A DNA stretch of 64,000 nucleotides from contig JAFZRE010000035.1 in assembly GCA_017620015.1 (NCBI GenBank), forward strand, positions 49,285-113,284, written 5' to 3'. Shown here in pieces: positions 55,815 to 64,000 of this stretch. The position numbers and the translations under genes were made by a program. The DNA is from Bacteroidales bacterium (GTDB taxonomy: Bacteria > Bacteroidota > Bacteroidia > Bacteroidales > ML635J-15). Under the pieces are notes generated by a model. That model was not told the origin of the DNA and did not search any database. It saw nothing but the letters and a program-made list of their open reading frames with translations. Numbering within the stretch: position 1 is the first letter of the stretch; every line of letters starts with the position of its first letter.

Positions 55815-56261
55815 ATGGATTTAAGTTGCTTAAAACCGGCAGAAGGTTCGATAAAAGATTGTAAGAGAATTGGCCGTGGACAAGGCTCAGGAAAAGGCGG
55901 AACCTCTACCAGAGGTCATAAGGGCGCTAAGCAGAGATCCGGTTACAAGAACAAGATCGGTTTCGAAGGCGGTCAGATGCCTATCCAGAGAACTTCACCA
56001 AAATTCGGATTTAAGAATAGAAACAGAATCGAATATAAAGGTATCAACGTTTCAACAATTCAGGCTCTCGTAGAAAAGAGAAACCTCGAGGTTGTTGACA
56101 TCGAAACCCTCATTGACAATGGTCTTGTTTCTAAGCGCGATCTCGTAAAGATCCTCGGAAACGGTGAATTAACTTCCAAGGTAACAGTCAAGGCTCACGC
56201 ATTCTCAAAGACTGCAGCTGAAAAGATTGAAGCTCTCGGAGGTACAATTGAAAAAATTTAA
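55815..56261 (+). CDS. rplO: 50S ribosomal protein L15
   Basis: L15 is a late-assembly 50S protein. The 148-residue sequence has the extended glycine/arginine-rich N-terminus (RIGRGQGSGKGGTSTRGHKG) that threads rRNA and the globular C-terminal domain ending AAEKIEALGGTIEKI. secY follows after 6 bp. Confidence 0.97.
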   Translation: MDLSCLKPAEGSIKDCKRIGRGQGSGKGGTSTRGHKGAKQRSGYKNKIGFEGGQMPIQRTSPKFGFKNRNRIEYKGINVSTIQALVEKRNLEVVDIETLIDNGLVSKRDLVKILGNGELTSKVTVKAHAFSKTAAEKIEALGGTIEKI

Positions 56262-56267
56262 TTTAGT

Positions 56268-57605
56268 ATGAAAAGATTTTTTAGTACAATAAAGAATATA
56301 TTCAAGATTGAGGATCTCCGTTCGAGAATACTCCTCACTCTTGGATTCATTCTTATTTACAGACTTGGAGCTCACATCGTTCTTCCCGGTGTAAACCCGA
56401 ATGAACTGTCGGCCTTGTCGAAGCAGACTTCAGAAGGTGTTCTGAGCTTGTTGGATATGTTTTCTGGTGGTGCATTCTCCAATGCTTCTATCTTTGCATT
56501 GGGTATCATGCCTTACATCTCGGCAAGCATCGTTGTCCAGCTTTTGGGCATAGCAGTTCCATATTTCCAGAGATTGCAGCGTGAAGGCGAGAGCGGAAGA
56601 AAGAAGATCAACCAGATAACAAGGTTTTTGACCATCGCAATTCTTCTCATCCAGGCTCCATCGTACATTGCAAACTTGCGCATACAGTTGATGCATACTC
56701 CGGGCGCAATAATCGACGGCGGAATGTTCTTCACAATCTCATCGACGATTATTCTAACCGCTGGAACTATGTTCATTCTGTGGCTCGGTGAAAGAATTAC
56801 CGACAAGGGTGTCGGCAACGGTATTTCGTTGTTGATTATGGTCGGTATCATAGCAAGGTTGCCTTACGCTCTCGCAGGTGAATTTGTCACCCGCTTCGAG
56901 CAGGCCGGTGGTGGACTTCTTGTCCTCCTTATCGAACTTGTTGTTCTGTTCATCGTGTTCGTGCTTGCTATCGCATTGGTACAGGCTGTACGTAAGATTC
57001 CGGTACAGTACGCTAAGCGTGTTGTCGGCAACAAGCAGTATGGTGGCGTAAGACAGTACATACCTCTGAAGGTAAATGCTGCTGGCGTTATGCCTATCAT
57101 CTTCGCTCAGGCTCTTATGTTCCTGCCGATCATGTTTGCAGGTTTCAGCTCAGAGGGTGGCGGATTCATCGCTGCATTTGCCGATTATACTGGATTCTGG
57201 TACAACTTTACCTTCGCAGTGCTGATTATAGTCTTCACGTATTTCTATACAGCAGTGACTATCAATCCACGTCAGATGGCTGAAGACATGAAGAAGAACG
57301 GTGGTTTCATCCCAGGTGTAAAGCCAGGAAACAAGACTGTTGAGTTCTTGGATGACATTATGTCCAAGATTACATTGCCAGGTTCAATTTTCTTGGCAAT
57401 CATCGCAATCCTTCCTGCTTTCGCAAGATTGCTTGGTGTCAACAGCCAGTTTGCACAGTTCTACGGTGGTACATCGTTGTTGATTCTGGTTGGTGTAATT
57501 CTCGACACCCTCCAGCAGATTGAAAGCCACTTGTTGATGCGTCACTACGACGGATTGACAAAGTCGGGAAGAATTAAAGGCAGAGGCTCTGTTTCTGCAA
57601 TGTAA
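56268..57605 (+). CDS. secY: Protein translocase subunit SecY
   Basis: SecY is the channel of the Sec translocon in the inner membrane. The 445-residue protein has ten predicted helices. Landmarks include RILLTLGFILIYRLGAHI at the start, the plug region after it (LLDMFSGGAFSNASIFALGI), MPYISASIVVQL, and the cytoplasmic C5 loop with basic residues that binds SecA and the ribosome. It ends LKGRGSVSAM-like (RIKGRGSVSAM). map, not adk, follows after 9 bp. Confidence 0.97.
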   Translation: MKRFFSTIKNIFKIEDLRSRILLTLGFILIYRLGAHIVLPGVNPNELSALSKQTSEGVLSLLDMFSGGAFSNASIFALGIMPYISASIVVQLLGIAVPYFQRLQREGESGRKKINQITRFLTIAILLIQAPSYIANLRIQLMHTPGAIIDGGMFFTISSTIILTAGTMFILWLGERITDKGVGNGISLLIMVGIIARLPYALAGEFVTRFEQAGGGLLVLLIELVVLFIVFVLAIALVQAVRKIPVQYAKRVVGNKQYGGVRQYIPLKVNAAGVMPIIFAQALMFLPIMFAGFSSEGGGFIAAFADYTGFWYNFTFAVLIIVFTYFYTAVTINPRQMAEDMKKNGGFIPGVKPGNKTVEFLDDIMSKITLPGSIFLAIIAILPAFARLLGVNSQFAQFYGGTSLLILVGVILDTLQQIESHLLMRHYDGLTKSGRIKGRGSVSAM

Positions 57606-57614
57606 CGATCTTTG

Positions 57615-58397
57615 ATGATTTTTATAAAGTCTGACGACGAGGTTGAGTTGACACGAAAGAGTTGTCTTTTGGTGTCGAAGACCCACGCGATGCTCGCGGC
57701 TGAAATAGCACCGGGTGTAACGACCTCGAAGTTGGACAAATTGGCAAAGGAATTTATTCTGGATAACGGTGGCGTTCCGGGATTTCTCAACTACAACGGC
57801 TTTCCTAGCACCTTGTGTGTTTCGGTCAACGATGTGGTTGTTCACGGAATCCCATCAAGTCTGGAATTAAAGGATGGGGATATTGTTTCCATCGATTGTG
57901 GAGTGCTGATGAACGGCTTCTATGGAGATTCCTGCTATACCTTCGAGGTCGGTGAAGCCGAGCCGACTGTAAGGGCATTGTTGGTGTGTACAAAAGAATG
58001 CCTCTACAAAGGAATCGAACAGGCAGTAGCTGGAAATAGGATAGGAGATATTGGATGCGCCGTACAGAAGCATGCGGAATCCCACAGGTATTCGGTTGTC
58101 GAGGAGCTGGTCGGTCACGGTGTCGGACGTTTCTTGCACGAGGAACCTAGCATACCGAATTTCGGTAGGGCTGGCAAGGGCTTGAAACTTAAAGAACGGA
58201 TGATTATAGCAATCGAGCCGGTTATCAATATGGGAAAACGAGGAATCGTTCAGGAGAGAGACGGATGGACAATAAGAACCAAAGATGGAAAACCATCGGC
58301 TCATTTCGAGCACACAGTGGTTGTAAAAAACGGTAAGGCAGATATTTTATCTGATTTTAGTTTAATTGAAGAAGTTTTAAAGAAAAAGAAGAATTAG
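57615..58397 (+). CDS. map: Type I methionine aminopeptidase
   Basis: MetAP removes the initiator methionine. The protein is 260 residues from the ATG at 57615 (a TTG directly before it is a less likely start). All five metal ligands are present: D94, D105, H168, E201 and E232, within [37 protein letters not shown] and FEHTVVV. It has no N-terminal zinc-finger extension. It lies between secY and infA, as in many Bacteroidetes. Confidence 0.97.
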   Translation: MIFIKSDDEVELTRKSCLLVSKTHAMLAAEIAPGVTTSKLDKLAKEFILDNGGVPGFLNYNGFPSTLCVSVNDVVVHGIPSSLELKDGDIVSIDCGVLMNGFYGDSCYTFEVGEAEPTVRALLVCTKECLYKGIEQAVAGNRIGDIGCAVQKHAESHRYSVVEELVGHGVGRFLHEEPSIPNFGRAGKGLKLKERMIIAIEPVINMGKRGIVQERDGWTIRTKDGKPSAHFEHTVVVKNGKADILSDFSLIEEVLKKKKN

Positions 58398-58404
58398 TTT
58401 TTGT

Positions 58405-58623
58405 ATGGCAAAACAACTTTCTATAGAATTGGACGGAACGATTATCGAGGCGTTGTCCAATGCAATGTTTAGGGTCGAGCTGGAAGGCGGACACATAATT
58501 ACTGCCCACATTTCCGGTAAGATGCGTATGCATTACATCAGGATACTGCCGGGAGATAAGGTCAGGTTGGAAATGTCGCCTTACGATTTAACTAAAGGTA
58601 GAATAACTTTTAGATACAAATAA
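58405..58623 (+). CDS. infA: Translation initiation factor IF-1
   Basis: IF-1 is a 72-residue OB-fold protein that binds the ribosomal A site during initiation. The sequence has [40 protein letters not shown] and the ending [10 protein letters not shown], matching the family along its full length. rpmJ follows after 14 bp. Confidence 0.98.
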   Translation: MAKQLSIELDGTIIEALSNAMFRVELEGGHIITAHISGKMRMHYIRILPGDKVRLEMSPYDLTKGRITFRYK

Positions 58624-58637
58624 AAAACATTATAGAG

Positions 58638-58754
58638 ATGAAAGTAAGAACGTCTGTAAAAAAGAGAAGTGACGATTGCATTATCGTCAGAAGAAAAGGA
58701 AGAGTTTACGTTATATGTAAAAAGAATCCTAAATTTAATCAACGTCAAGGTTAA
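58638..58754 (+). CDS. rpmJ: 50S ribosomal protein L36 with a partly lost zinc site
   Basis: This 38-residue L36 starts [13 protein letters not shown] and ends [11 protein letters not shown]. Zinc-binding L36 has ligands at about C11, C14, C27 and H33. Here C14 and C27 are kept, but position 11 is serine and position 33 is phenylalanine, so a full zinc site cannot form. Zinc-free L36 variants are common in Bacteroidetes. The gene is in its normal place between infA and rpsM. Confidence 0.93.
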   Translation: MKVRTSVKKRSDDCIIVRRKGRVYVICKKNPKFNQRQG

Positions 58755-58793
58755 TATTAATAGTGTTTATAAATAAAATTAAAGAAATAGAAT

Positions 58794-59159
58794 ATGGCAA
58801 GAATAGCAGGTGTAGATGTTCCGAATAACAAGCGTGGCGTAATTGCGCTTACCTACATCTTTGGAATTGGTCGCAGCAGATCGGCAACGATACTTCAGGA
58901 AGCCGGTGTTGACGAAGACATCAAGGCAAAAGATTGGAACGATGAACAAATCGCAGCAATCCGTCAGGCAGTTGGAAAATACCGTCTCGAAGGTGAATTG
59001 CGTTCAGAAATTCAACTTAATATCAAGCGTTTGCAGGATATAGGTTGCTACAGGGGAATCCGTCATCGTCTTGGTTTGCCCTTGAGAGGTCAGAAGACTA
59101 AGAACAACGCAAGAACACGTAGAGGTAAAAAGAAAACTATTGCCAACAAAAAGAAATAA
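58794..59159 (+). CDS. rpsM: 30S ribosomal protein S13
   Basis: S13 forms intersubunit bridges with L5 in the 30S head. The 121-residue protein starts [20 protein letters not shown] and has [17 protein letters not shown] and the basic tail [18 protein letters not shown] that touches P-site tRNA. It opens the alpha-operon part, 39 bp after rpmJ. Confidence 0.97.
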   Translation: MARIAGVDVPNNKRGVIALTYIFGIGRSRSATILQEAGVDEDIKAKDWNDEQIAAIRQAVGKYRLEGELRSEIQLNIKRLQDIGCYRGIRHRLGLPLRGQKTKNNARTRRGKKKTIANKKK

Positions 59160-59166
59160 GTAAGAT

Positions 59167-59556
59167 ATGGCTAAGAAAGCAAGAGTAACAAAGAAGCGTG
59201 TAGTAAAAGTAGAGGCTACTGGCCTTGCACACGTTCATACTTCGTTCAACAACATCATCGTAACGTTGACCAATAACGAAGGACAGGTTATATCATGGTC
59301 TTCTTCAGGAAAGAATGGTTTCCGCGGAAGTAAGAAGAACACTCCGTATGCTGGACAGATGGCAGCCGAAGACTGCGGTAAGGTAGCATACGATTTGGGC
59401 CTCAGAAAAGTTAAGGCTTACGTAAAGGGCCCAGGTGCTGGTAGAGAATCCGCAGTAAGGTCGTTGCACAACATGGGTATCGAAGTTACCGAAATCATCG
59501 ACGTAACTCCATTGCCACACAACGGCTGCAGACCTCCTAAGAGAAGAAGAGTTTAA
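59167..59556 (+). CDS. rpsK: 30S ribosomal protein S11
   Basis: S11 lies on the 30S platform near the E-site. The 129-residue protein has [39 protein letters not shown] and the C-terminal [18 protein letters not shown] typical of the family. Standard length. rpsD follows after 36 bp. Confidence 0.97.
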   Translation: MAKKARVTKKRVVKVEATGLAHVHTSFNNIIVTLTNNEGQVISWSSSGKNGFRGSKKNTPYAGQMAAEDCGKVAYDLGLRKVKAYVKGPGAGRESAVRSLHNMGIEVTEIIDVTPLPHNGCRPPKRRRV

Positions 59557-59592
59557 TTTTGGGTTTAGTGTTATTTTTAAAAGCAAAGAAAA

Positions 59593-60201
59593 ATGGCAAG
59601 ATATACAGGACCGCAAACTAAAATTGCAAGAAAATTTGGTGAACCAATCTTTGGCCCGGATAAGGTATTGGAAAGAAGAAACTTCCCTCCCGGACAGCAC
59701 GGTTTTAACAAGAAGAGAAAGAAAGTTTCTGAATATGGTACTCAGCTTCGCGAAAAGCAGAAGGCTAAATATACCTATGGCGTTCTCGAAAGACAATTCC
59801 GCAACCTGTTCAAGAAGGCTAGCAGCTCTAAGGGCGTAACTGGTGTCGTTCTGCTTCAGTTGCTCGAATCGAGACTCGACAACGTAGTTTACAGACTCGG
59901 TATTGCTCCTACAAGAGTATCGGCTCGTCAGCTCGTTTCGCACCGCCACATTATGGTTAACGGTGAAATGTGCAACATCCCTTCGTTCTCGGTAAAGCCT
60001 GGTGATATCATTTCAGTTCGCGAAAGATCGAAGTCGTTGGAAATCATTACCAACAGCTTGAGCGGATTCAACCACAGCAAGTATCCGTGGATGGAGTGGG
60101 ACGAAGCTTCAATGTCGGGCAAGTTCATGTCGATTCCTGAAAGGGAAGACATTCCAGAAAACATAAGAGAACAGTTAATTGTCGAATTGTATTCAAAATA
60201 A
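59593..60201 (+). CDS. rpsD: 30S ribosomal protein S4 (zinc-free form)
   Basis: S4 is a primary 16S binder and, in E. coli, the repressor of the alpha operon. The 202-residue protein lacks the N-terminal zinc cysteines (N-terminus [20 protein letters not shown]) and has the S4 RNA-binding domain with [20 protein letters not shown] and [27 protein letters not shown] word at 59554-59561 overlaps the rpsK stop and could be a weak internal promoter. Confidence 0.97.
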   Translation: MARYTGPQTKIARKFGEPIFGPDKVLERRNFPPGQHGFNKKRKKVSEYGTQLREKQKAKYTYGVLERQFRNLFKKASSSKGVTGVVLLQLLESRLDNVVYRLGIAPTRVSARQLVSHRHIMVNGEMCNIPSFSVKPGDIISVRERSKSLEIITNSLSGFNHSKYPWMEWDEASMSGKFMSIPEREDIPENIREQLIVELYSK

Positions 60202-60212
60202 AAGGTAAGTAA

Positions 60213-61205
60213 ATGTCAATTTTAGCGTTTCAAAAGCCAGATAAGGTAGTAATGCTTGAAGCTACCGATTTCTACGGAAAGTTCGAGTTCAGACCACTCG
60301 AGCCGGGTTATGGTATGACAATCGGAAATGCATTGAGAAGAATACTGCTTTCATCGCTCGAAGGTTTTGCAATTTCATCCGTAAAAATTGAGGGTGTTGA
60401 TCACGAATTTTCAACAATACCCGGAGTAATGGAAGATGTTACTGAAATCATTCTCCAGCTGAAGCAGGTTCGTTTCAAGCAGCAGATTGAGGATGTCAAC
60501 CACGAGAATGTTTCTGTTGTCATTTCTGGACAGCAGGAGTTCAGAGCTGGTGATATCGGAAAATTCCTTTCTGGTTTCAAGATTTTGAACCCTGATTTGC
60601 TCATTTGCCGTATGGAACCTTCAGTAACCCTCAAGATGGACTTGTCCGTTATTAAGGGTAGGGGATATGTTCAGCCCGACGAAAACAGAACTCTCGACGA
60701 TACTATCGGCGTTATTCCAATCGGTTCGATTTTTACCCCGATTGTTAACGTTAAGTACTATGTTGAGAATATGCGTGTTGAACAGAGAACCGACTACGAT
60801 AAGCTGATTATCGAAATCCAGACCGATGGTTCTATTCACCCGAAGGACGCTTTGAAGGAAGCTGCCAAGATTCTGATTCATCATTTCATGTTGTTCTCCG
60901 ACGAAAAGATTACGTTGGATACCGATGAAAAGCACGAAAAGGATGAATTCGACGAGGAAGTTCTCCGCATGAGACAGTTGCTCAAGTCTCGTCTTGTAGA
61001 TTTGGACCTTTCTGTTCGTGCGCTTAATTGCTTGAAGGCTGCCGAAATCGAAACATTGGGCGACTTGGTTCAATACAATAAGTCAGACTTGCTGAAGTTC
61101 AGAAACTTCGGTAAGAAGTCACTTACCGAACTTGAGGCTCTTCTTGATATGAAGAACCTTAGCTTCGGAATGGATACATCAAAATATAAGTTGGATAAGG
61201 AATAA
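60213..61205 (+). CDS. rpoA: RNA polymerase alpha subunit
   Basis: Alpha nucleates RNA polymerase assembly. The 330-residue protein has the N-terminal dimerisation domain (about 1-230, with [20 protein letters not shown]) and the C-terminal domain (about 255-315, with [20 protein letters not shown] and [13 protein letters not shown]) joined by an acidic linker. The C-terminal domain keeps the promoter- and activator-contact helices. rplQ follows after 12 bp. Confidence 0.97.
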   Translation: MSILAFQKPDKVVMLEATDFYGKFEFRPLEPGYGMTIGNALRRILLSSLEGFAISSVKIEGVDHEFSTIPGVMEDVTEIILQLKQVRFKQQIEDVNHENVSVVISGQQEFRAGDIGKFLSGFKILNPDLLICRMEPSVTLKMDLSVIKGRGYVQPDENRTLDDTIGVIPIGSIFTPIVNVKYYVENMRVEQRTDYDKLIIEIQTDGSIHPKDALKEAAKILIHHFMLFSDEKITLDTDEKHEKDEFDEEVLRMRQLLKSRLVDLDLSVRALNCLKAAEIETLGDLVQYNKSDLLKFRNFGKKSLTELEALLDMKNLSFGMDTSKYKLDKE

Positions 61206-61217
61206 TACTTTTAGAAA

Positions 61218-61688
61218 ATGAGACATAATAAGAAAGTAAATCATTTAGGAAGAAAGAGTGCTCACAGACAGGCTTTATTGTCCAATATGGCATCTTCTCT
61301 GATTTTGCATAAGCGCATCTTCACAACTGTAGCAAAGGCTAAGGCTTTGAGAGTTTATGTAGAACCTCTGATTACCAAGGCAAAGGACGACTCAACACAT
61401 AGCCGTAGAGTTGTTTTCAGCTACCTCGAAAACAAGGAAGCTATCACCGAACTCTTCCGCAATGTTATAGTTAAGGTTGGCGACAGACCAGGTGGATATA
61501 CCCGCATCCTTAGAACTGGCAACCGCTTGGGCGATAATGCTGAAATGTGTATGATGGAACTTGTTGACTACAACGAGAACATGCTCGGTGCAAAGGAAAC
61601 TAAGAAGAAAGTTCGTCGTTCACGCAAGAAAGCTGCCGACACTACAGCAGAAGCTGCTCCTGCACAGGAAGAAAAGAAGGAAGAATAG
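61218..61688 (+). CDS. rplQ: 50S ribosomal protein L17
   Basis: L17 is a 50S protein near the tunnel exit. The 156-residue protein has the family N-terminus [20 protein letters not shown] and the [20 protein letters not shown] motif. After about residue 118 comes a Lys/Arg- then Ala/Glu-rich extension that E. coli L17 lacks in this form. It is the last gene of the super-operon and a terminator follows. Confidence 0.96.
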   Translation: MRHNKKVNHLGRKSAHRQALLSNMASSLILHKRIFTTVAKAKALRVYVEPLITKAKDDSTHSRRVVFSYLENKEAITELFRNVIVKVGDRPGGYTRILRTGNRLGDNAEMCMMELVDYNENMLGAKETKKKVRRSRKKAADTTAEAAPAQEEKKEE

Positions 61689-61703
61689 TTTAATTTCCAT
61701 CAT

Positions 61704-61735
61704 AAAAAATGGGGATACTTGTATCTCCATTTTTT
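61704..61735 (+). terminator. Terminator of the ribosomal super-operon
   Basis: The A-tract and GGGGATA (61704-61717) pair with TATCTCC and the T-tract (61722-61735) around a short loop, with one G-U pair. It lies 16 bp after the rplQ stop and ends in six T residues. Confidence 0.85.
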
Positions 61736-61756
61736 GTGTGTAAATACAGCACTTTT

Positions 61757-61939
61757 GTCATTCCGCAACCTTTAGCTCACGCAGCGAAGCAAGTAATGCA
61801 GAACGAACCGACTAAGGAACGTGTCGTGTGAGTTCGCTTATGCGGAATCTCCCATTACTACTCAAGGGAGATTTCGGATAGCCGTCTTCACACAGCTTTA
61901 TGTACCATATCGCTGGTTCAGTCTGGCTTCCGAAATGAC
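61757..61939. repeat. MITE-like intergenic element between rplQ and eno
   Basis: These 183 bp are bounded by imperfect inverted ends, GTCATTCCGCAA (61757-61768) and its near complement TTCCGAAATGAC (61928-61939), 10 of 12 matching. Inside is a hairpin with an 8-bp perfect stem (AATCTCCC 61846-61853, GGGAGATT 61866-61873) and a 12-nt loop. Near the left end is a degenerate inverted copy of repeat A (61769-61790). There is no credible gene. A non-autonomous mobile or REP-like origin is an inference; target-site duplications were not found. Confidence 0.6.
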
Positions 61940-61966
61940 GACAGGCAATGAAAAAACTTAATTTAA

Positions 61967-63271
<1,305 letters not shown>

Positions 63272-63291
63272 AAGTTTTAGGTTAATAATTG

Positions 63292-63328
63292 AAAGCGCGG
63301 ATGGCTTAGGCTGTCTGCGCTTTTTTTT
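63292..63328 (+). terminator. Rho-independent terminator after eno
   Basis: A 14-bp stem including three G-U pairs (63292-63305 with 63310-63323) and the loop TTAG is followed by a run of T residues to 63328. It lies 21 bp after the eno stop. Confidence 0.88.
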
Positions 63329-63369
63329 GATAATGAAAAATCTTCTATTCAAACCTCAAAAATTTTTCT

Positions 63370-63377
63370 TACATTTG
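63370..63377 (+). promoter_or_regulatory. -7 box upstream of the short T9SS protein gene
   Basis: TACATTTG fits TAnnTTTG. It is 160 bp before the ATG at 63537, so the transcript would have an unusually long leader for this window, holding the hairpin at 63437. No -33 TTTG at the usual distance. Confidence 0.45.
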
Positions 63378-63436
63378 CCATGTGTATAAAAGGTAATAAT
63401 GTTTGCTTGTTCAGTAAGTTCGGCGAATGTATGGAC

Positions 63437-63468
63437 ATACCAGCAAAATAATTGTGGTGTGCTGGTAT
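63437..63468 (+). promoter_or_regulatory. Leader hairpin before the short T9SS protein gene
   Basis: A perfect 9-bp stem (ATACCAGCA 63437-63445 with TGCTGGTAT 63460-63468) encloses a 14-nt loop and is followed by only three T residues. It lies 68 bp before the ATG. It could be an attenuator, a protein-binding palindrome or an RNA stability element; nothing identifies it as a known riboswitch. Confidence 0.5.
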
Positions 63469-63536
63469 TTTGTTGAATATCAAGCATTTGTCCTTTATTT
63501 GTCATTCAATTTAAACTTTTAAAATTTTTAATATAC

Positions 63537-64000
63537 ATGAAAAGATTTTACATTCTAATCGTTTTTCTGACACTTCTAGTTTCTGGCTTATCCGCCCAAA
63601 ATGCAGTGGTTTCTTCTGGCGGCGACTTTTCGGGGACAAATAGCTCGATAAGCTATTCGGTAGGTCAGGTGGGCTACAATGCCTACGATGGCAGCATACA
63701 GTTCAACGAGGGCGTGCAGCAGCCGTACGAGATTTACGACGTTACGGAAGAAGCAGTCGCCTTGCAGGATGGCAATTCAGACCTGCGTGGCACGACTGAT
63801 ATGGAAGAAATAGTCCGTAGCATCTCGCTGTCGGCCTATCCGAACCCGACCGACGATTTTCTGAACCTGGTTGTCGATGGTGACGACCTTGGCGCAATGA
63901 AATGCACGGTCTATGATGTTTCGGGACGGCAGATTTCGGAGCGTAGCATTTTCGTCGGTGAAACGCGTCTCGATATGGGCGGTCTGCCACCGGCGACGTA
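63537..64000 (+). CDS. Short T9SS type A-sorted protein (3' end outside window)
   Basis: This gene is open to the window end, giving 154 codons of a small secreted protein. It has a signal peptide (MKRFYILIVFLTLLVSGLSA, cut before QNAVV). A short domain follows (about 22-75) rich in Ser/Gly with ISYSVGQVGYNAYDGSIQFN and EGVQQPYEI, a pattern often seen in Bacteroidetes proteins directly before sorting tails. A T9SS type A sorting domain starts at about residue 99 (LSAYPNPTDDFLNLVV) and continues with CTVYDVSGRQI; by family length only the last 10-15 residues are missing. Function unknown. Confidence 0.85.
   Translation, partial: MKRFYILIVFLTLLVSGLSAQNAVVSSGGDFSGTNSSISYSVGQVGYNAYDGSIQFNEGVQQPYEIYDVTEEAVALQDGNSDLRGTTDMEEIVRSISLSAYPNPTDDFLNLVVDGDDLGAMKCTVYDVSGRQISERSIFVGETRLDMGGLPPAT

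Noticed and set aside
59554..59561. TAATTTTG box between rpsK and rpsD as a promoter
   Set aside because: There is no -33 element and it overlaps the rpsK stop; AT-rich stop regions give this word by chance. Kept only as a remark.

Overview
The window is a 64 kb chromosomal segment of a Bacteroidota bacterium, most likely a Bacteroidales member that has the type IX secretion system. Four things point there. Start-proximal promoters carry the Bacteroidetes -7 box TAnnTTTG rather than E. coli-type boxes. Two proteins end in T9SS type A sorting domains. There are TamL-type and OmpP1-type outer-membrane proteins. The str-S10-spc-alpha ribosomal cluster lacks tuf between fusA and rpsJ and lacks adk after secY, as is usual in this phylum. 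I see no rRNA, tRNA, CRISPR array, prophage or intact insertion sequence.

Region 1 (1-15.6 kb, + strand) is a compact division and cell-wall cluster: mraZ (cut by the window edge), rsmH, an ftsL-like gene, ftsI, murE, mraY, murD, ftsW, murG, murC, ftsQ, ftsA, ftsZ and yqeY, closed by a strong hairpin. Most genes overlap or lie within 20 bp, so this is one transcription unit that makes lipid II and assembles the divisome. MurE has the DNPR signature of the meso-diaminopimelate-adding enzyme.

Region 2 (15.6-30.5 kb) is mixed: a large T9SS cargo protein on the minus strand, a small conserved gene coupled to a YgjP-type metallopeptidase, recQ, a lipoprotein, purD, a membrane protein and a polyprenyl synthase. 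After a 500-bp island of intergenic repeats come minus-strand genes: a GIY-YIG/rRNA-methyltransferase fusion, an unknown protein, a cysteine-rich lipoprotein and proS. A family of about 65-bp hairpin repeats lies here; one copy sits inside the fusion gene and encodes the linker between its two halves.

Region 3 (30.5-43.8 kb) is mostly envelope and accessory: a Tyr/His/Ser-rich lipoprotein paired with an OmpP1/FadL-like porin, a TamL-like assembly protein, etfBA, a WG-repeat protein bracketed by similar direct repeats, and, on the minus strand, a beta-helix lipoprotein followed by uvrC.

Region 4 (43.9-64 kb, + strand) is the ribosomal super-operon from rpsL to rplQ with fusA, secY, map, infA and rpoA, a terminator, a MITE-like intergenic element, eno with its terminator, and the start of a short T9SS-sorted protein cut by the window end.

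Most of the window is conserved housekeeping. The least ordinary features are the repeat-mediated gene fusion, the modular intergenic repeat families, the flanked WG-repeat gene with a 68-bp internal perfect duplication, and the low-complexity lipoprotein/porin pair. I found no defence system or other clearly new multi-gene system.
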